DNA of 64,000 bases, from the NCBI GenBank assembly GCA_026545765.1, contig CM048841.1, positions 88,394,636-88,458,635 of the forward strand, read 5' to 3'. The DNA comes from Plantago major (Eukaryota; Streptophyta; Magnoliopsida; Lamiales; Plantaginaceae). The position numbers and the translations under genes are program-made. Under the pieces are notes generated by a model. It was not told the DNA's origin. It did not search any database and saw only the letters and a list, made by a program, of their open reading frames with translations. The stretch's first letter is position 1, and each line of letters opens with the position of its first letter. Shown piece after piece: positions 34,951-46,104 of the stretch.

Positions 34951-36600
34951 CCATGGGGATGTACTCCCCACTACAAATGACATATATTCCATTTATATTT
35001 GTCCCACTACAAATTTCACATTTACTTTTTTGACAACATTTACAAACCCATGTGTTCCCACTATCTGTCGAGTATATGCCAGACCGGACTTAACCATCAT
35101 TATTTCGAACATGGTTGAATTCGGGTTGGTAGCCCGAGATGACCTAAAAGTACAGTTCATCCCAAAATAGCGAGGAAAGGAATAGTAATAGACAAAAATA
35201 GACTAAAACTGAATTTTCTTAAATCTTCCCAGCTTCATACTATGAATTCAGCAAGACATCAATTGTAGTAGTACAAGTTTTGATCTATATATTGTGTTGA
35301 TTTTCAAGCCAAATTCAACTGGCCATAGTCACCTACCATGTGACTATACATCATTCTTGATGAAGTATAGTTGGAGTTATTTCATTTCTTGTATTTACTT
35401 CCAAAATACAGTATGTTTGATGTATTGTTCAAACTAATGGTGTTGAGATCTCAATATGGTTTGTGTTTGTTCTTCATTTTGCTTTTTAACCCTTTGATTG
35501 TTTGTAGATCATCTATCATTTTTATTTTAATTGCGAACTTTGTTCAAGAATTGTTGCTACTCATACAATGTATGGCTTATTTTTTTGCATTTAAAAGTTA
35601 CTTCACCCGTCACTCCGTTGACATCACCCTACCCGCCACGGGTTAGAAAAATACTCTACCCGCCTCGGTTTATAATTAAAACTATCTATCATAGGTGGAC
35701 CGGTTTGAATTTTCGTAAATACCCGCCTATACCCGCCCGCGCTCACCCTACGTACTCATCATCCAAAAATCATAGTGGGAGCACATGAAATTAATTTCAC
35801 CTGTTCAGTTCATGTGTACAAAGTGAATCTCATTTCATTCATAACTGATCCACTTAGGTATTCATAAAGGGCAAAAAGTCTTTAACATGTTCCTTGAACC
35901 GCTTAGGAACCTCAACAATAAAATCTCATGAAAATTTATTCGAGGAAAATTAATAATTTGTTTGATTTGATATTGTACTTATTACCTCTTTGAACTCATT
36001 CTCTCATAGATTTTCATCACCATTCTCTTCATACATGCAACCAAACATACTCCCTCAGTCGGTCTCTAGTTCCCATGTTGACTTTACTCGGTTAACCATT
36101 TTCAATTTTATTCTCGAAATAAATAATTAAAATAATTATTATAAAACATTACTTCCTTTGTCTGGCCCGAAACTTCTCATTTCTTTTTGTATGGAAACAA
36201 TAAAGTAACATTACTTTTGGATTAAAATACTGGTGTGGAGTTGAGATATTTGTTCACTTTGCCTTTTGGGTTTTTTTTTTTTTTTTGAAAAGTTGAATAT
36301 ATTTAATATTATAGATGGAACAAAAATTGCCAAAAATAGATATGGAAAGCTTTAACCGGAACGCAAAAAATGGTAAAATGGAAAATTTCTGATTTTATTA
36401 AACCATTTATATATGTAGTTTAAAAGTAATTTGAGATTAAAATTGACAATTGTTTATCCGAAAAAGTCAATACGGAAAGTTGAGATTGGGACGGTGAGAG
36501 TATATCACATCCTACTATTTAGTAGGTTTTGGCACAATTTTGATCAACAAACTTTAATAAGACATGGGCCGGGCTGTGGCATCGACCGATTTGTTTTAAA
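34951..36600. other. Spacer with worn repeats
   Basis: At 35600-35760 the text is a run of 'acccgcc' variants like those in non-autonomous DNA elements. At about 36150-36500 a worn Stowaway-like piece begins attacttcctttgtctggcc. No gene is supported. Confidence 0.45.
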
Positions 36601-36865
36601 ATCTTGAATGATATTGAAAAATGGAAACTTCTTATATCACCAAAAATGAAACTACCACTATAACAAATAATAGAAACTATATTACTTTTGCACTTAAATT
36701 GCACATAAAAGTATACAATTTACCACCTTTTCATGTTTTATCTTTTATTTTAATTTTTCATATAACATTACACATCAATACTAATACAGTACTAATTATT
36801 CCGCGAAAGAGAGGAAGTAATGAGATTAAAAGTGTGTTTGGAGATGATACTCCATTTGTTCTGCA

Positions 36866-37095
36866 TAACTTCATACATATGCCATTTTTAACCGCCTCAT
36901 ATAACTGCATACATTACTAAAAAATGAAGTCACTCAAAAAAAAAAAAAAATCAATCTCAACTTTACGCAAATTACACATTTTGCAACTAAAAGTACATTT
37001 TTTTCAACCTTTTGAATATTTTATCATTACTTTAACTTTTCACTTAAAACTATGCGTCAAATCTAACGTATGAAGTTTTCTGGTACGGAGGGAAT
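36866..37095. mobile_element. MITE copy (related to 20.9-21.1 kb)
   Basis: Same order of landmarks as 20855-21090 (acttcatacat, ccatttttaaccg, tctcaacttt, attacacattttgc, taacttttcac) and the same right end tacggagggaata. A third, looser copy of the inner text appears to precede it at about 36620-36815. Confidence 0.6.
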
Positions 37096-37384
37096 AACTC
37101 AAGTAGCACTGATCTTTGTTTCATGCTTCTTGTATATTCCTGATCCTTATTCATGTCGAGCAGCAGGATCAATTTGAATTTTATCTTCTTGAATGTGCTG
37201 ATATGATATACGCGAACTTGTTCTCATATTTTTTTGTTCACAATGAACTCATGTTTGATAGATATATGTATGTCAAAATTGACTTGAAATAGAGATATTT
37301 TGAATATACAGTAGAAATTTGTGAATTACTACAAATAAAAATTACCCCACATGATAAATACTTCCTACGTCTCAAACTCAACTT

Positions 37385-37660
37385 ATCATATACTCTCTCC
37401 ATCCCGATTTTAAATTCCCGCATTCCATTTTAAAACGTCCCAATTTCAACTTCTCATCCTTTAAATGGAAAATTTCTCTCATATTTTATACATTATCCAT
37501 CCTACTTTATTCACTATTTTACATACTTTATTCTCTTTTTTCATAATTTATCACCATCTACTTCATTCATTTTTCTCTAAAATCTTGTGTCCGGGACCCG
37601 GCCCGGTTTCATCTTAACCCGGGCCCCGAGTTAAGATGAAACCGGGACAGAAGGAGTATT
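37385..37660. mobile_element. Stowaway-like MITE containing a strong palindrome
   Basis: Left end tactctctccatcccgattt, right end cgggacagaaggagta. Near the right end a 45-bp near-perfect palindrome (37602-37646: cccggtttcatcttaacc… mirrored by …ttaagatgaaaccggg) looks like a separate duplication in reverse. Confidence 0.6.
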
Positions 37661-37758
37661 AAAATTAAAATATTGCTCACATTTTATTCACTATATCTTA
37701 TACTTTTATTGATTCAATCTTACATTTTTATAAAATTATTCTGGTTACTCATATATTG

Positions 37759-38012
37759 TACACCCTCCGTTCTTTTTAAAGGTTTACTTTTTGCTATTTC
37801 GGAATTTTTTTTAAAAAATTTAACGTTTCTTTTTTTGGAAACCCACTATCTCTACTTATTAATTTTTTGAATACTCTATTTCATACTTTACCTATTCTCT
37901 CACTTACTTTTCCTATTCTTCATCTTACTTTTTACCACTTAATATTTTATTCCATTTTCTTAAAATTTACACAATACAAAAGGTAAACCTTGTAAAAAGA
38001 ACGGAGAGAGTA
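37759..38012. mobile_element. Stowaway-like MITE (same family as 11.06 kb)
   Basis: TA-flanked; left end caccctccgttctttttaaa, right end ttgtaaaaagaacggagaga. About 250 bp with inner text shared with 11061-11315 throughout. Confidence 0.8.
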
Positions 38013-39226
38013 TTTAAAACAGTGCCCAGACTCACAGGAAGTTGAGCCCGTTACGGATGAAAATAGATCCCGATGAAGAATCTATTCCATTCAATAGGAA
38101 AAGGTATATAGTAAAAATGTTTACTATAACCAAATACAGGAAGATTTTTTTATATCCCATTTGGATTGTTACTGTGCAAGATATTCAAAGGTTCACTTGA
38201 ATGATCTATTCTTCTACTCCATTCCATGCTCCGCGATCCATTCTCTCTGTCAATGTCCTCAAATTCCTTGGCAAGAGAACTCTGTTTCCAAACACTATAT
38301 GTCCATCAGAGCGTAGATCATAGCATATTAGCATCTCAAAAGATCTTGGAAAAAAGATCGCGAAGGAAGCCAAACTGGGGAGTAAGTTGAATTGAATCAA
38401 GGTTATTATCATTAACATGTCTACAACCAACTTCAAAACCAAGAAGGAACTCTTTATGTAAAAGAACAAAATGTAAATAGATGAATTTTATTAAAGCGAA
38501 TACTCCAAACATATCAATTCATCCAATGTATGCATAATATCCATAATCCATTGACTGGAATAATCAGACAACTCTTGAGAAGTGTAAATCAGATACCAAA
38601 CATATCACAGAAACTCTCGATGATAATAATCATCTTCATTTACAAAACATACCATAAACAATTTCAAACCGTTTTGCAAGGGTGATTCACATCCTTGTTA
38701 GTTTGGCTATCTGCAGGAATCTCACATAAAATCTGCATAAGAAAGAACAATAAATTCTTGAATACTACCATAGCCGAATCAAGAATTACAGTTTCCCACG
38801 CTTCATTAAGGGGAAGAGACATTACCTATTTGTAATTTGTATGATGAATGTAATTCAAGAATGGCTCTGAAGGGAATAGGATACAGGCACATATCGTTGA
38901 GAGGCTTCTCAGGACCGGGAAAAGCCTACATATAATAAATGGAGCAGTATATTAACCTTATTCTATTAACAAAGTAGAATTAGAACTGAAAGTGCAGTGT
39001 TCTTTAGCATCAAATTCTATATAACATCTATATAGATCAGTGAAAATTTAGTCTTTGGCTGGTGGACTCCAACTACAGTTCGACAGGGGGCTGGAGAATC
39101 TATCATGAACTTCCTTGAACCGTTGAATCCTTCCATCTCCATCAGATCCATATGAATAGGCTCTTTCTTTTTCCCTAAAAGATTCTTCATTTCTTGAAAG
39201 GCGTCCAGAAATATGGTGAATATACA
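38013..39226. other. Downstream region of the unknown small gene
   Basis: No separate gene is supported. The minus-strand frame at 38206-38469 has no recognisable domain. Part of this stretch may be 3' UTR of the gene at 39227-40406. Confidence 0.4.
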
Positions 39227-39355
39227 TCAGAGTCCCATTTGCTGCAGTTCTAATTCTTCCTAATAAGGACCAGAGTTCCCCCACACTTCACAGTTATAAA
39301 GGTGTCCAGAAATATGGTGAATATACAGAGTTCCAAATAAGGACCAGAGTTCCTA
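39201..39355. repeat. Imperfect tandem duplication
   Basis: tgtccagaaatatggtgaat followed by atac…agag and 'aataaggaccagagttcc' occurs twice, about 100 bp apart. It overlaps the last exon and its acceptor in the model above. Confidence 0.65.
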
Positions 39356-40406
39356 ATATTCATCATTCTACTTATAATGTCTATCATACATTACTAACAG
39401 GTACATAATAAATTTCTAAAGGATGCCATCCAAGACTATACATGGTGAATCCATTTATGAACCAAAAATATGTACATGTGAATCAAGTTAAAAATCAATT
39501 CACATTTCTTTTAAATCTGAACAAAGTAATCTGATGAATTTGTACAATACAGTCACTCTCCTAAATAAAATGCCAACCGAGTGATCGAAACTACATTGTA
39601 TTACACACTTCACCTGTCACTCAATCACACCAAAATCAATCTCAGTCCAACTCGAAAATAATCAACTGACAGTCAAAGACAATTTCTCATCGCTTAAAGA
39701 ACATATATCACCACGACAAAAAAAATCGATAAAATGGTAAAGCCGAAAGAAATGATGAATAAAAATTCGGAAACTACCTGTTTTGAAAATAGGAAGCTCT
39801 CCTTGCGCTCTTGGTGACATTCTTGCTCTTGCACTTGTTCGATCTCACGGTGGAGATATGCATAAGTTTTCATGAAGCTAGCAAAGATTGGTACAAAAAA
39901 TCTTGAAACCTTACCTTCTTCCTGTATTATGTCGTGCACAATGGAAGGGTGTTATGGATGCTACTGGATGCGACGGGAATATAAACACTATAAAATACAT
40001 TAAACTCTTCAAAATCAGCAATGACCCAATAATTATCTAAAGAATTGCGTGGACTATGAAATAAGGAAATAGAGAAAATACAGAGTATCAAAACACAAGA
40101 ATTAGATAACTAAGTAGTATCGGTACCTCATATCCAATTGTCTCGCCCCTTATCCTTTTTCCTGGCACAATTGGATCTCTGCTTCCCTTCTTTAATTTGT
40201 TCAAACCGAATCGATTGTGTCTCTGCAAGAACATACATACAAAATCAAAGTAAGATCAACTGCATAATGTTCAACTCTTGCTTACTGTAAACGTATGTTG
40301 ATGGGTGAAATCTAACTCCTATTCGAAACACTGAGAAAACACGGAATTTTTTCAACAGACGAAGAATAAATAAGAAAAAAATTAATTGCTACCTTGGAAA
40401 CGGCAT
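39227..40406 (-). CDS. Predicted small protein of unknown function (four exons, 94 residues)
   Basis: Exons 40393-40406, 40127-40220, 39778-39921 and 39227-39259 join in frame through GT-AG introns. The product starts MPFPRHNRFGLNKLKKGSRD, very basic, continues VPGKRIRGETIGYE, then KVSRFFVPIFASFMKTYAYL and an acidic/polar helix HREIEQVQEQECHQERKESF likely to be a coiled coil, and ends EELELQQMGL. I do not recognise the family. Regular splice signals, consistent frame and a change from basic to coiled-coil text argue for a real gene; the short first exon (14 bases) and last exon (33 bases) argue for caution. The last exon sits beside an imperfect local duplication (39201-39280 and 39300-39355). 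Alternative 3' structures are possible, such as reading 39048-39284 in another frame. Confidence 0.4.
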
Positions 40407-40695
40407 GACAAATCTTGATCGGAAGAGCAGAAACCCTAAACCACGAAGCAAGGAAAGCAACTGAGGAATGATGATGTATAAAATTCGGACGGTGTATTCT
40501 GAATGATAAGGTGAGAATAGAACATTGTAACTACTTAAAATAGACAAATAATTAATGAAATGGGCTGTCAAGAGGCGAAAATGGGGCAGACGGAATTTGA
40601 AAGGATTTCTTACCATCTTTGTAATTTTCTTTGATTTATTTGGTCAAGTAAATACAAAAAATTAAAAGAAATTCTAAGGTTCATTACTAGCTTAA

Positions 40696-40835
40696 GGCCC
40701 TGTTCTCTTCAACTGAAAACTCATTTAGTTGATTCGATTCGATTCAATTCAATTGATTCGATTCGATTACATTACCTTGGTTATATTTTATACTACAATT
40801 CAATTCAGTAAAATTCAGTTGAAGAGAACATAGCC
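40696..40835. mobile_element. Tourist-like MITE, copy 2
   Basis: GGCCCTGTTCTCTTCAACTG / CAGTTGAAGAGAACATAGCC ends flanked by TAA on both sides; centre is a run of gattcgattcgattcaatt. It lies between the unknown small gene and PHS1, which diverge here. Confidence 0.8.
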
Positions 40836-41191
40836 TAAGTTCTATACAAAATGGAAGGAATAAAAACTGTGTTTTATATAATAGATAGATTTTCAACCCC
40901 TTTACACTTTTTAAAAATTTTTTGGATGTTACACTAATCAACTAAACACAAACCAAAATACCGAAAGTAAAAAACCGAACCAATATCAACTAGTTCGGTT
41001 TATGGCTTGCTATTTTTCTACAAATTGGTGTTTTTGTAATTTTCCATATGAAGTAAAAAATTACCGAAACCATACCAAAATCGAATAATAATCGTAAATG
41101 TGGTACTTCACATTTACTGCTGAAATTCAGCTAATTTCCAAGCATACACTGGAAATCAGTTTCATTTTCGAAAAGTTCACAAAAACTAAAA

Positions 41192-44100
41192 ATGGCGGGA
41201 GCATTATCAATCTCCACCACCACCAGGTCCACCACCACCACCAACAATTCGGAGCTGGAAGACCCAACGCAAAATCTACCACCACTCTCCGCCGTCATAG
41301 CGCAGTGGCAAGTTCAGTACTCGCGCTTCATCAGCTACAGATCGAGTGATTATCAATCGACTCATCCGTCCCTCGTGCTTCTCTCCGGCCATGTCAGAAA
41401 GTTCCGACGCGGCACCTGGATTTCCACGGCTAGACACACCGCCTCCCTCAAGCTTGTCTACGAGCGGTCACCCATTGGCTCCGATGACGCCGTACTCTTC
41501 ATCACCGTTCCTCCATGGGTTCCGGTAAGTTACTTCACAATCATATCGATCTATGCTTACATATCGTTGTACTGCTCAGATGGATCGGATTAATTGTACC
41601 TGATTCTACCGTTGGATTGAGAATCAGATCACGACTAGCTTAATTCTAGGTTTCGAGATTCCTAGCAAACGTTTATGCGTGGTTGTACGTTGTTGATCGA
41701 TTGTAGTACCTTGATTCAGCTATTGATTTGAGAACAGAATCATATCCATCTGATTTCGGTTTCAAAATTTCTAACCCTGTGTTTTAGGTTACTGATGTTC
41801 TTTGATTTGGGGTTTAGACACTGAATACCTGCTTATAGATTATGTGAGTGCGGACTGTCATTGAGCGTTTGTAGAATGCCTATTTTGCTGCTAAATTATC
41901 GGTTGCTTATCTGTTTATGATGATGCAACTGCAGGTCTGATACAATTAGCATAGCTGCATTCATACTCAGAACTTTATTGGTATTAAGCTTAATGTCATT
42001 TTATGTGTCCTGCTGCGAAATTCGATGCTCTAGCCTTGCTGCTGAATTTCTATCCCAAACATATTCAAACTTGGAGACACGTCCTATTGTTCAGATCTGA
42101 ATTGGAACACACGGAACTGTTTACCTCCTTCAAGTTCCAAGCACCTAGATTCTCGATTCTATGCTTCTGTTTTTCCCACTATGAAGTTAGCTTGGTGGTA
42201 GAGACGGCTCTGTTATTAATTATGCATTCCATTAATTTGTTAATGAACATTTTGTTTTCTTAAGTCTGTTGTTCCAATTTCAGTATAATGTCTTATACTT
42301 GCTCAGTCGATTTAAAACTGCATTACTACTTATTTGGTTATTTCAATTTGAGTTCGGAGAGGAAGAACTTGACATGTATTGTGCACCCTTGCAAAATGTG
42401 ATATTATTGTCCTTTGATGCATCTAACTGACGACTTCTGACATTCTTTCTGCCCTTTACCCATGCCTTGTGTTTAGCATTTGCAGTGGCAGAGCACTAAT
42501 CTACACTTTTATGCTATCAGTGTTAATTCTAGTTATTTATAAAGTGGGTCTGATGATGTAGTTATGCCTCACCAAAAGGTCTAATGTGCTGCCTTTCTCA
42601 ATCTATGCAAGTTAAAAACACTGTTGGAGGGAACCTTAATTTTTCTTTGCTTGAAACCTTCAAAGCTAGGTTCATCCAGCTTAAGTATGAACTGTGTACC
42701 GAGTCCTATTCTGTTTATCAATGTCTGAAATGGATTGTAAGTCAACTATGTATATTTTAAAGGAAGAGCACCGTGTCTCCAAAATGCATTTCTCGTGGCC
42801 ACAAGTATCATGTCTGTCTGGCTATCCTGCAAGAGGAAGCAGGGCTGTTTTCGTGAGCTACAAGGATCAAGAGTTCCAGGCAAGTGGTTGATATGTTTGA
42901 TATGCTTTACATGCATTTAAGCTTATTGGGTTTCTAATGTGTGGATCCGTGTACAGAAGAACTGAAATTTTAGCATGAGATTGACATATTAGACCAACAA
43001 TAATGGGTGTGAAAGTGTAAAATTGTCTTCTCCATTGGTGCCTTCCATCTTCTAAGATGGAATGTTTAGAATATTCTATTCATGTTAAAGAGAGGGTTCC
43101 TGCCAAGTCGACAAATGTACTTTCTATGGTTAATATCTCTAGTCTCTATTTTAACTGTCCTCATATATCTTCGAAGCCTTATGCCTATTTACAGATCCAG
43201 AAATTTGCATTGTACTTTGTGGCCGTGAGTGATGCTGAAAAGTTCATGAGTATACTGAAGGTTTGCATTTAGTTGAGTGGTTTTGAAATTTAGTAAGCAC
43301 TTGCAACTATTTATGATTGCAAAATTTATTGAATTTCCATTTCGTCTTCAAACTCTATGTCCTCAGGAAATTCTGGGTGATGGAGGACAAAAGTTCCTTC
43401 AATGCTCTGAAATGAATTCTGAATTGTCATCTCAAGCTGAGGTTGTACCTCTTTATGAACCTACCTACAGGTGCAATGCAAAATCCTTTGTTTTCTCGTA
43501 TCTTCTTGCAACAAACTTGAGAACACTATGTCGAAATGATAAAAGTGAAATCTTAAGCAGTCTAAGGTATTTTCAGGAATGAGGAAGATTGGCAACATAC
43601 AATATCAGAAGACAATAGTATTAGGCCAACAATCCAAAGCACCAGCCTGGATGCATCTCAAGAACTTCAATCACATGAAATGTCGCAATTGCCACAAGAC
43701 CCTGAAGCTGCAGAAACAATGTCAGCTTTTCCTCCCAGTTTCACTGAGCTACTAAAGAGCTGTCGCCCTGCAGTTGAAGGTATCTTCATCTAGTATAGTA
43801 TAAACTTTCCTATTTAGTTTATTTTGTTGACATTGTAGAATTCTGTCGTCTTACTAGTTGTTATGTTGATTAATGTCCGCCTGCAGTTAAACCAAAGGAT
43901 TCCCAGGGAAGCCTGAAAACCCAGTTCCTGGTAAATTCCCTGCAAGGATTTTGCACTACTTCTGTTAGAATATTTCCATTTTATTTCGAAAAGAAATAAT
44001 CTTGCCATTAATTCGCTCCATTTATTTTTAAGCAGCGATATCTGGAAGGAGTTTCGGTCGAAGGTACGTTCTATCTTATCTCAAACAAATAACTTTCTTT

Positions 44101-44298
44101 TTCTTGCATTGGCATTAACGAATGGTGACGGGTTAATAAAAGTGATTAAATTGTGATCAATCAAATTCTATAGCAGTCCCACACCACTCTCTGCCTTGCT
44201 GCTCTTTAAAATTGCTTGGTTTTGTGACCTTTTCAGAGATGTTGACTACAGTGGAGAATGTCATGAGTGAAATGGGGGAAGATCTTATACTCTTTTAA
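41192..44298 (+). CDS. PHS1: PHS1-like meiotic protein (POOR HOMOLOGOUS SYNAPSIS 1)
   Basis: Eight exons: 41192-41524, 42763-42879, 43195-43260, 43367-43470, 43577-43779, 43887-43930, 44033-44063, 44237-44298; 319 residues in one frame. PHS1 controls homologue pairing in meiotic prophase and helps RAD50 enter the nucleus in maize and Arabidopsis. The diagnostic core is present: PSLVLLSGHVRKFRRGTWIS, EEHRVSKMHFSWPQVSCLSG, YPARGSRAVFVSYKD and IQKFALYFVAVSDAEKFMSI. The rest (from about residue 175) is Ser/Gln-rich and variable, ending VENVMSEMGEDLILF. The N-terminus is Ser/Thr-rich. Oddities: intron 2 has a GC donor (42880-42881) with an otherwise strong context CAG/GCAAGT; exon 7 has an aagcag tandem acceptor, so a one-residue variant is likely. 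Intron 1 is 1.2 kb. It converges on the peroxidase gene with 250 bp between the stops. Confidence 0.88.
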
Positions 44299-44546
44299 TT
44301 TCCTAAAGATGACCTCTGTTACGATACTGTAAGTTCCCGAAAACAGAAACGACCTGTGCTCCTAGTCAAATGTAAGAATTCTTTTGTTTCAAATGTCAGT
44401 GAATAAACTGCACCTGTATAAGAAATTTGGTAGTTTTTGCTTCACGGAGAACAACTTCACCCTTAAATTTCCCACTACACAAGTCTGTTGGAGGGTTGAA
44501 AACTGAGTATACAAAATATAAACGCATCCAGAACATATTCAAACAT

Positions 44547-45921
44547 TCAGTTAAAGGCCTTGCACTGTTTTCTGATTTCTCCTTGATCTCCAGTAAGCAC
44601 TTCGATTTCTCCCATTTTGGTGATAGCCTGAATGAACCTCGCAATCCAACCTTCCTGATCATCAGCATACTTCTTCATCATTGCGTTTGTGTTAGGCTCA
44701 ACAACCAGATTGTGATCTGATTCGATTAAAGTTTCCTTCGCCAAAAGTTGCTTATAAAATCCTGCATCCATTATGTTTTGCGACATGCGATCAAATGGCA
44801 GAGTCTGTTCCTGATCCACACAGAAGCCTTGCACATGCAACTGATCAAGGTACTGTGGGTTTATATCTTTTCTTTTTTCGGGATCCTGGAATCGACCTTC
44901 GTACACTGTGCAGTGAGCCTCACCAATGGAGTGTGCACCAATAAGAACAACCAAGTCATCAATAGTCAACCCTTTTCTTTCAAACAACTTGATGGTTTCT
45001 TGAGCTGGGGAGTCTGGTAACGGACAGTCGCGTTCGGCATTTACGGCAAGGGAAACCGGACGGTCTCTTCTTCCTGCGGCTACTGGATAACGCTGGACCC
45101 CATTTTCTGCGAGGGCCTCGCGGGCTGCGTATGCTAGTGTATCTGCACAGGATACAATGCCGGGGCAGGCGGCCTCAAGAGCAGCTTTTACTTCTTCAAT
45201 TTCTTCAAAACCCCTGACAAAAATTCCATTTTGTGGTGCTTCTCTCTCTGTTTTCTCACCCGATGGAGTTTTCTCTAGCAAGATGGAGGCATCGCAGCCC
45301 TGCCATATGTAAATGAGATGCATTAAGCATAATATGCATTGCAAACTTTGTGTATGGGACCAGTATGATTGAAGATGTTACATGTTGAATGACCAAAGTT
45401 GCAGGAAGAATGCATTGATGTTCACCGTATTAATTCAGAAAGGTTTAGCAAAATGCAAGTCTAGCTGAGTAGAAGGAACTCACTGTGACAAAGCAGTCAT
45501 GGAAGAAGAGACGAACTAGTGCTGGAGCAACCTTCACATTTCTCTCAAAAATCTTAACCATGGTTTCTTGAATAATCGTCTCAGCCTGAGGACAAGTCTG
45601 CTGGTAGAACCCCACTCTTAAACCTCCAGGTGCAGGTTCAACAGCCTTGTTTGCACCTGCGTTATTTCCCTTTTTCTTCTTGTTCTTGTTTCCATTCTGG
45701 TCATTGTCTTTCTTCTCAGCCCTCTGAACAACCCTGATACGTTTTTTCTTGCTGTCCCTGATTAAATCATCATCTAGTAAAGCCGGAGAATCATCACCAT
45801 CTGTGCGGATTTTCAACTTGTTAAAGTCTTGGTCGACACTTGGGGGAGCTGCGGAGGCGAGCAGAGGGAGGATTGCACATAAAACGACAATTAGTGCAAG
45901 AATCCTTCCTCTGGCTGCCAT
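44547..45921 (-). CDS. Class III secretory peroxidase with a long basic N-terminal linker
   Basis: Two exons, 45484-45921 and 44547-45299, phase-0 GT-AG intron, 396 residues. The start MAARGRILALIVVLCAILPL gives a clear signal peptide ending LASA; an upstream in-frame Met at 46104 lacks one. The enzyme oxidises phenolics with H2O2 in the apoplast or vacuole. Seen: first conserved Cys GFYQQTCPQAE, distal haem site VRLFFHDCFV/TGCDAS with catalytic Arg and His, EAACPGIVSCADTLAYAARE, proximal His region LIGAHSIGEAHC, and the closing MGEIEVLTGDQGEIRKQC. All eight family cysteines can be placed. Odd: between the signal peptide and the domain lie about 75 extra residues, first acidic (DGDDSPALLDDDLIRD), then very basic (KKKRIRVVQR; NGNKNKKKKGNN). 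Most relatives have under 10 residues there. Only one of the usual three introns is kept. It may bind pectin or be trimmed after secretion (inference). Confidence 0.92.
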
Positions 45922-45986
45922 GTTTTTTTCTCCTGCAAGAGTTATGGTTGATTGAGGAGCGTGTGCATGTTTGAGTTTGCTTTGTT

Positions 45987-45994
45987 CTATATAT
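45987..45994 (-). promoter_or_regulatory. Putative TATA box of the peroxidase gene
   Basis: ATATATAG on the minus strand about 66 bases upstream of the start codon. Spacing fits a short 5' UTR; AT-rich surroundings make chance likely enough to keep this tentative. Confidence 0.4.
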
Positions 45995-46104
45995 GAAAGT
46001 TGATTTAAGAGGCTGGCAGGAAATTTAGCCTGTTTTTGGCCTAGGAGTAAGGATTGATGCTCAAAATGTCTAAATTTAGCTTGTGACAGAATATGAACTT
46101 CCAT

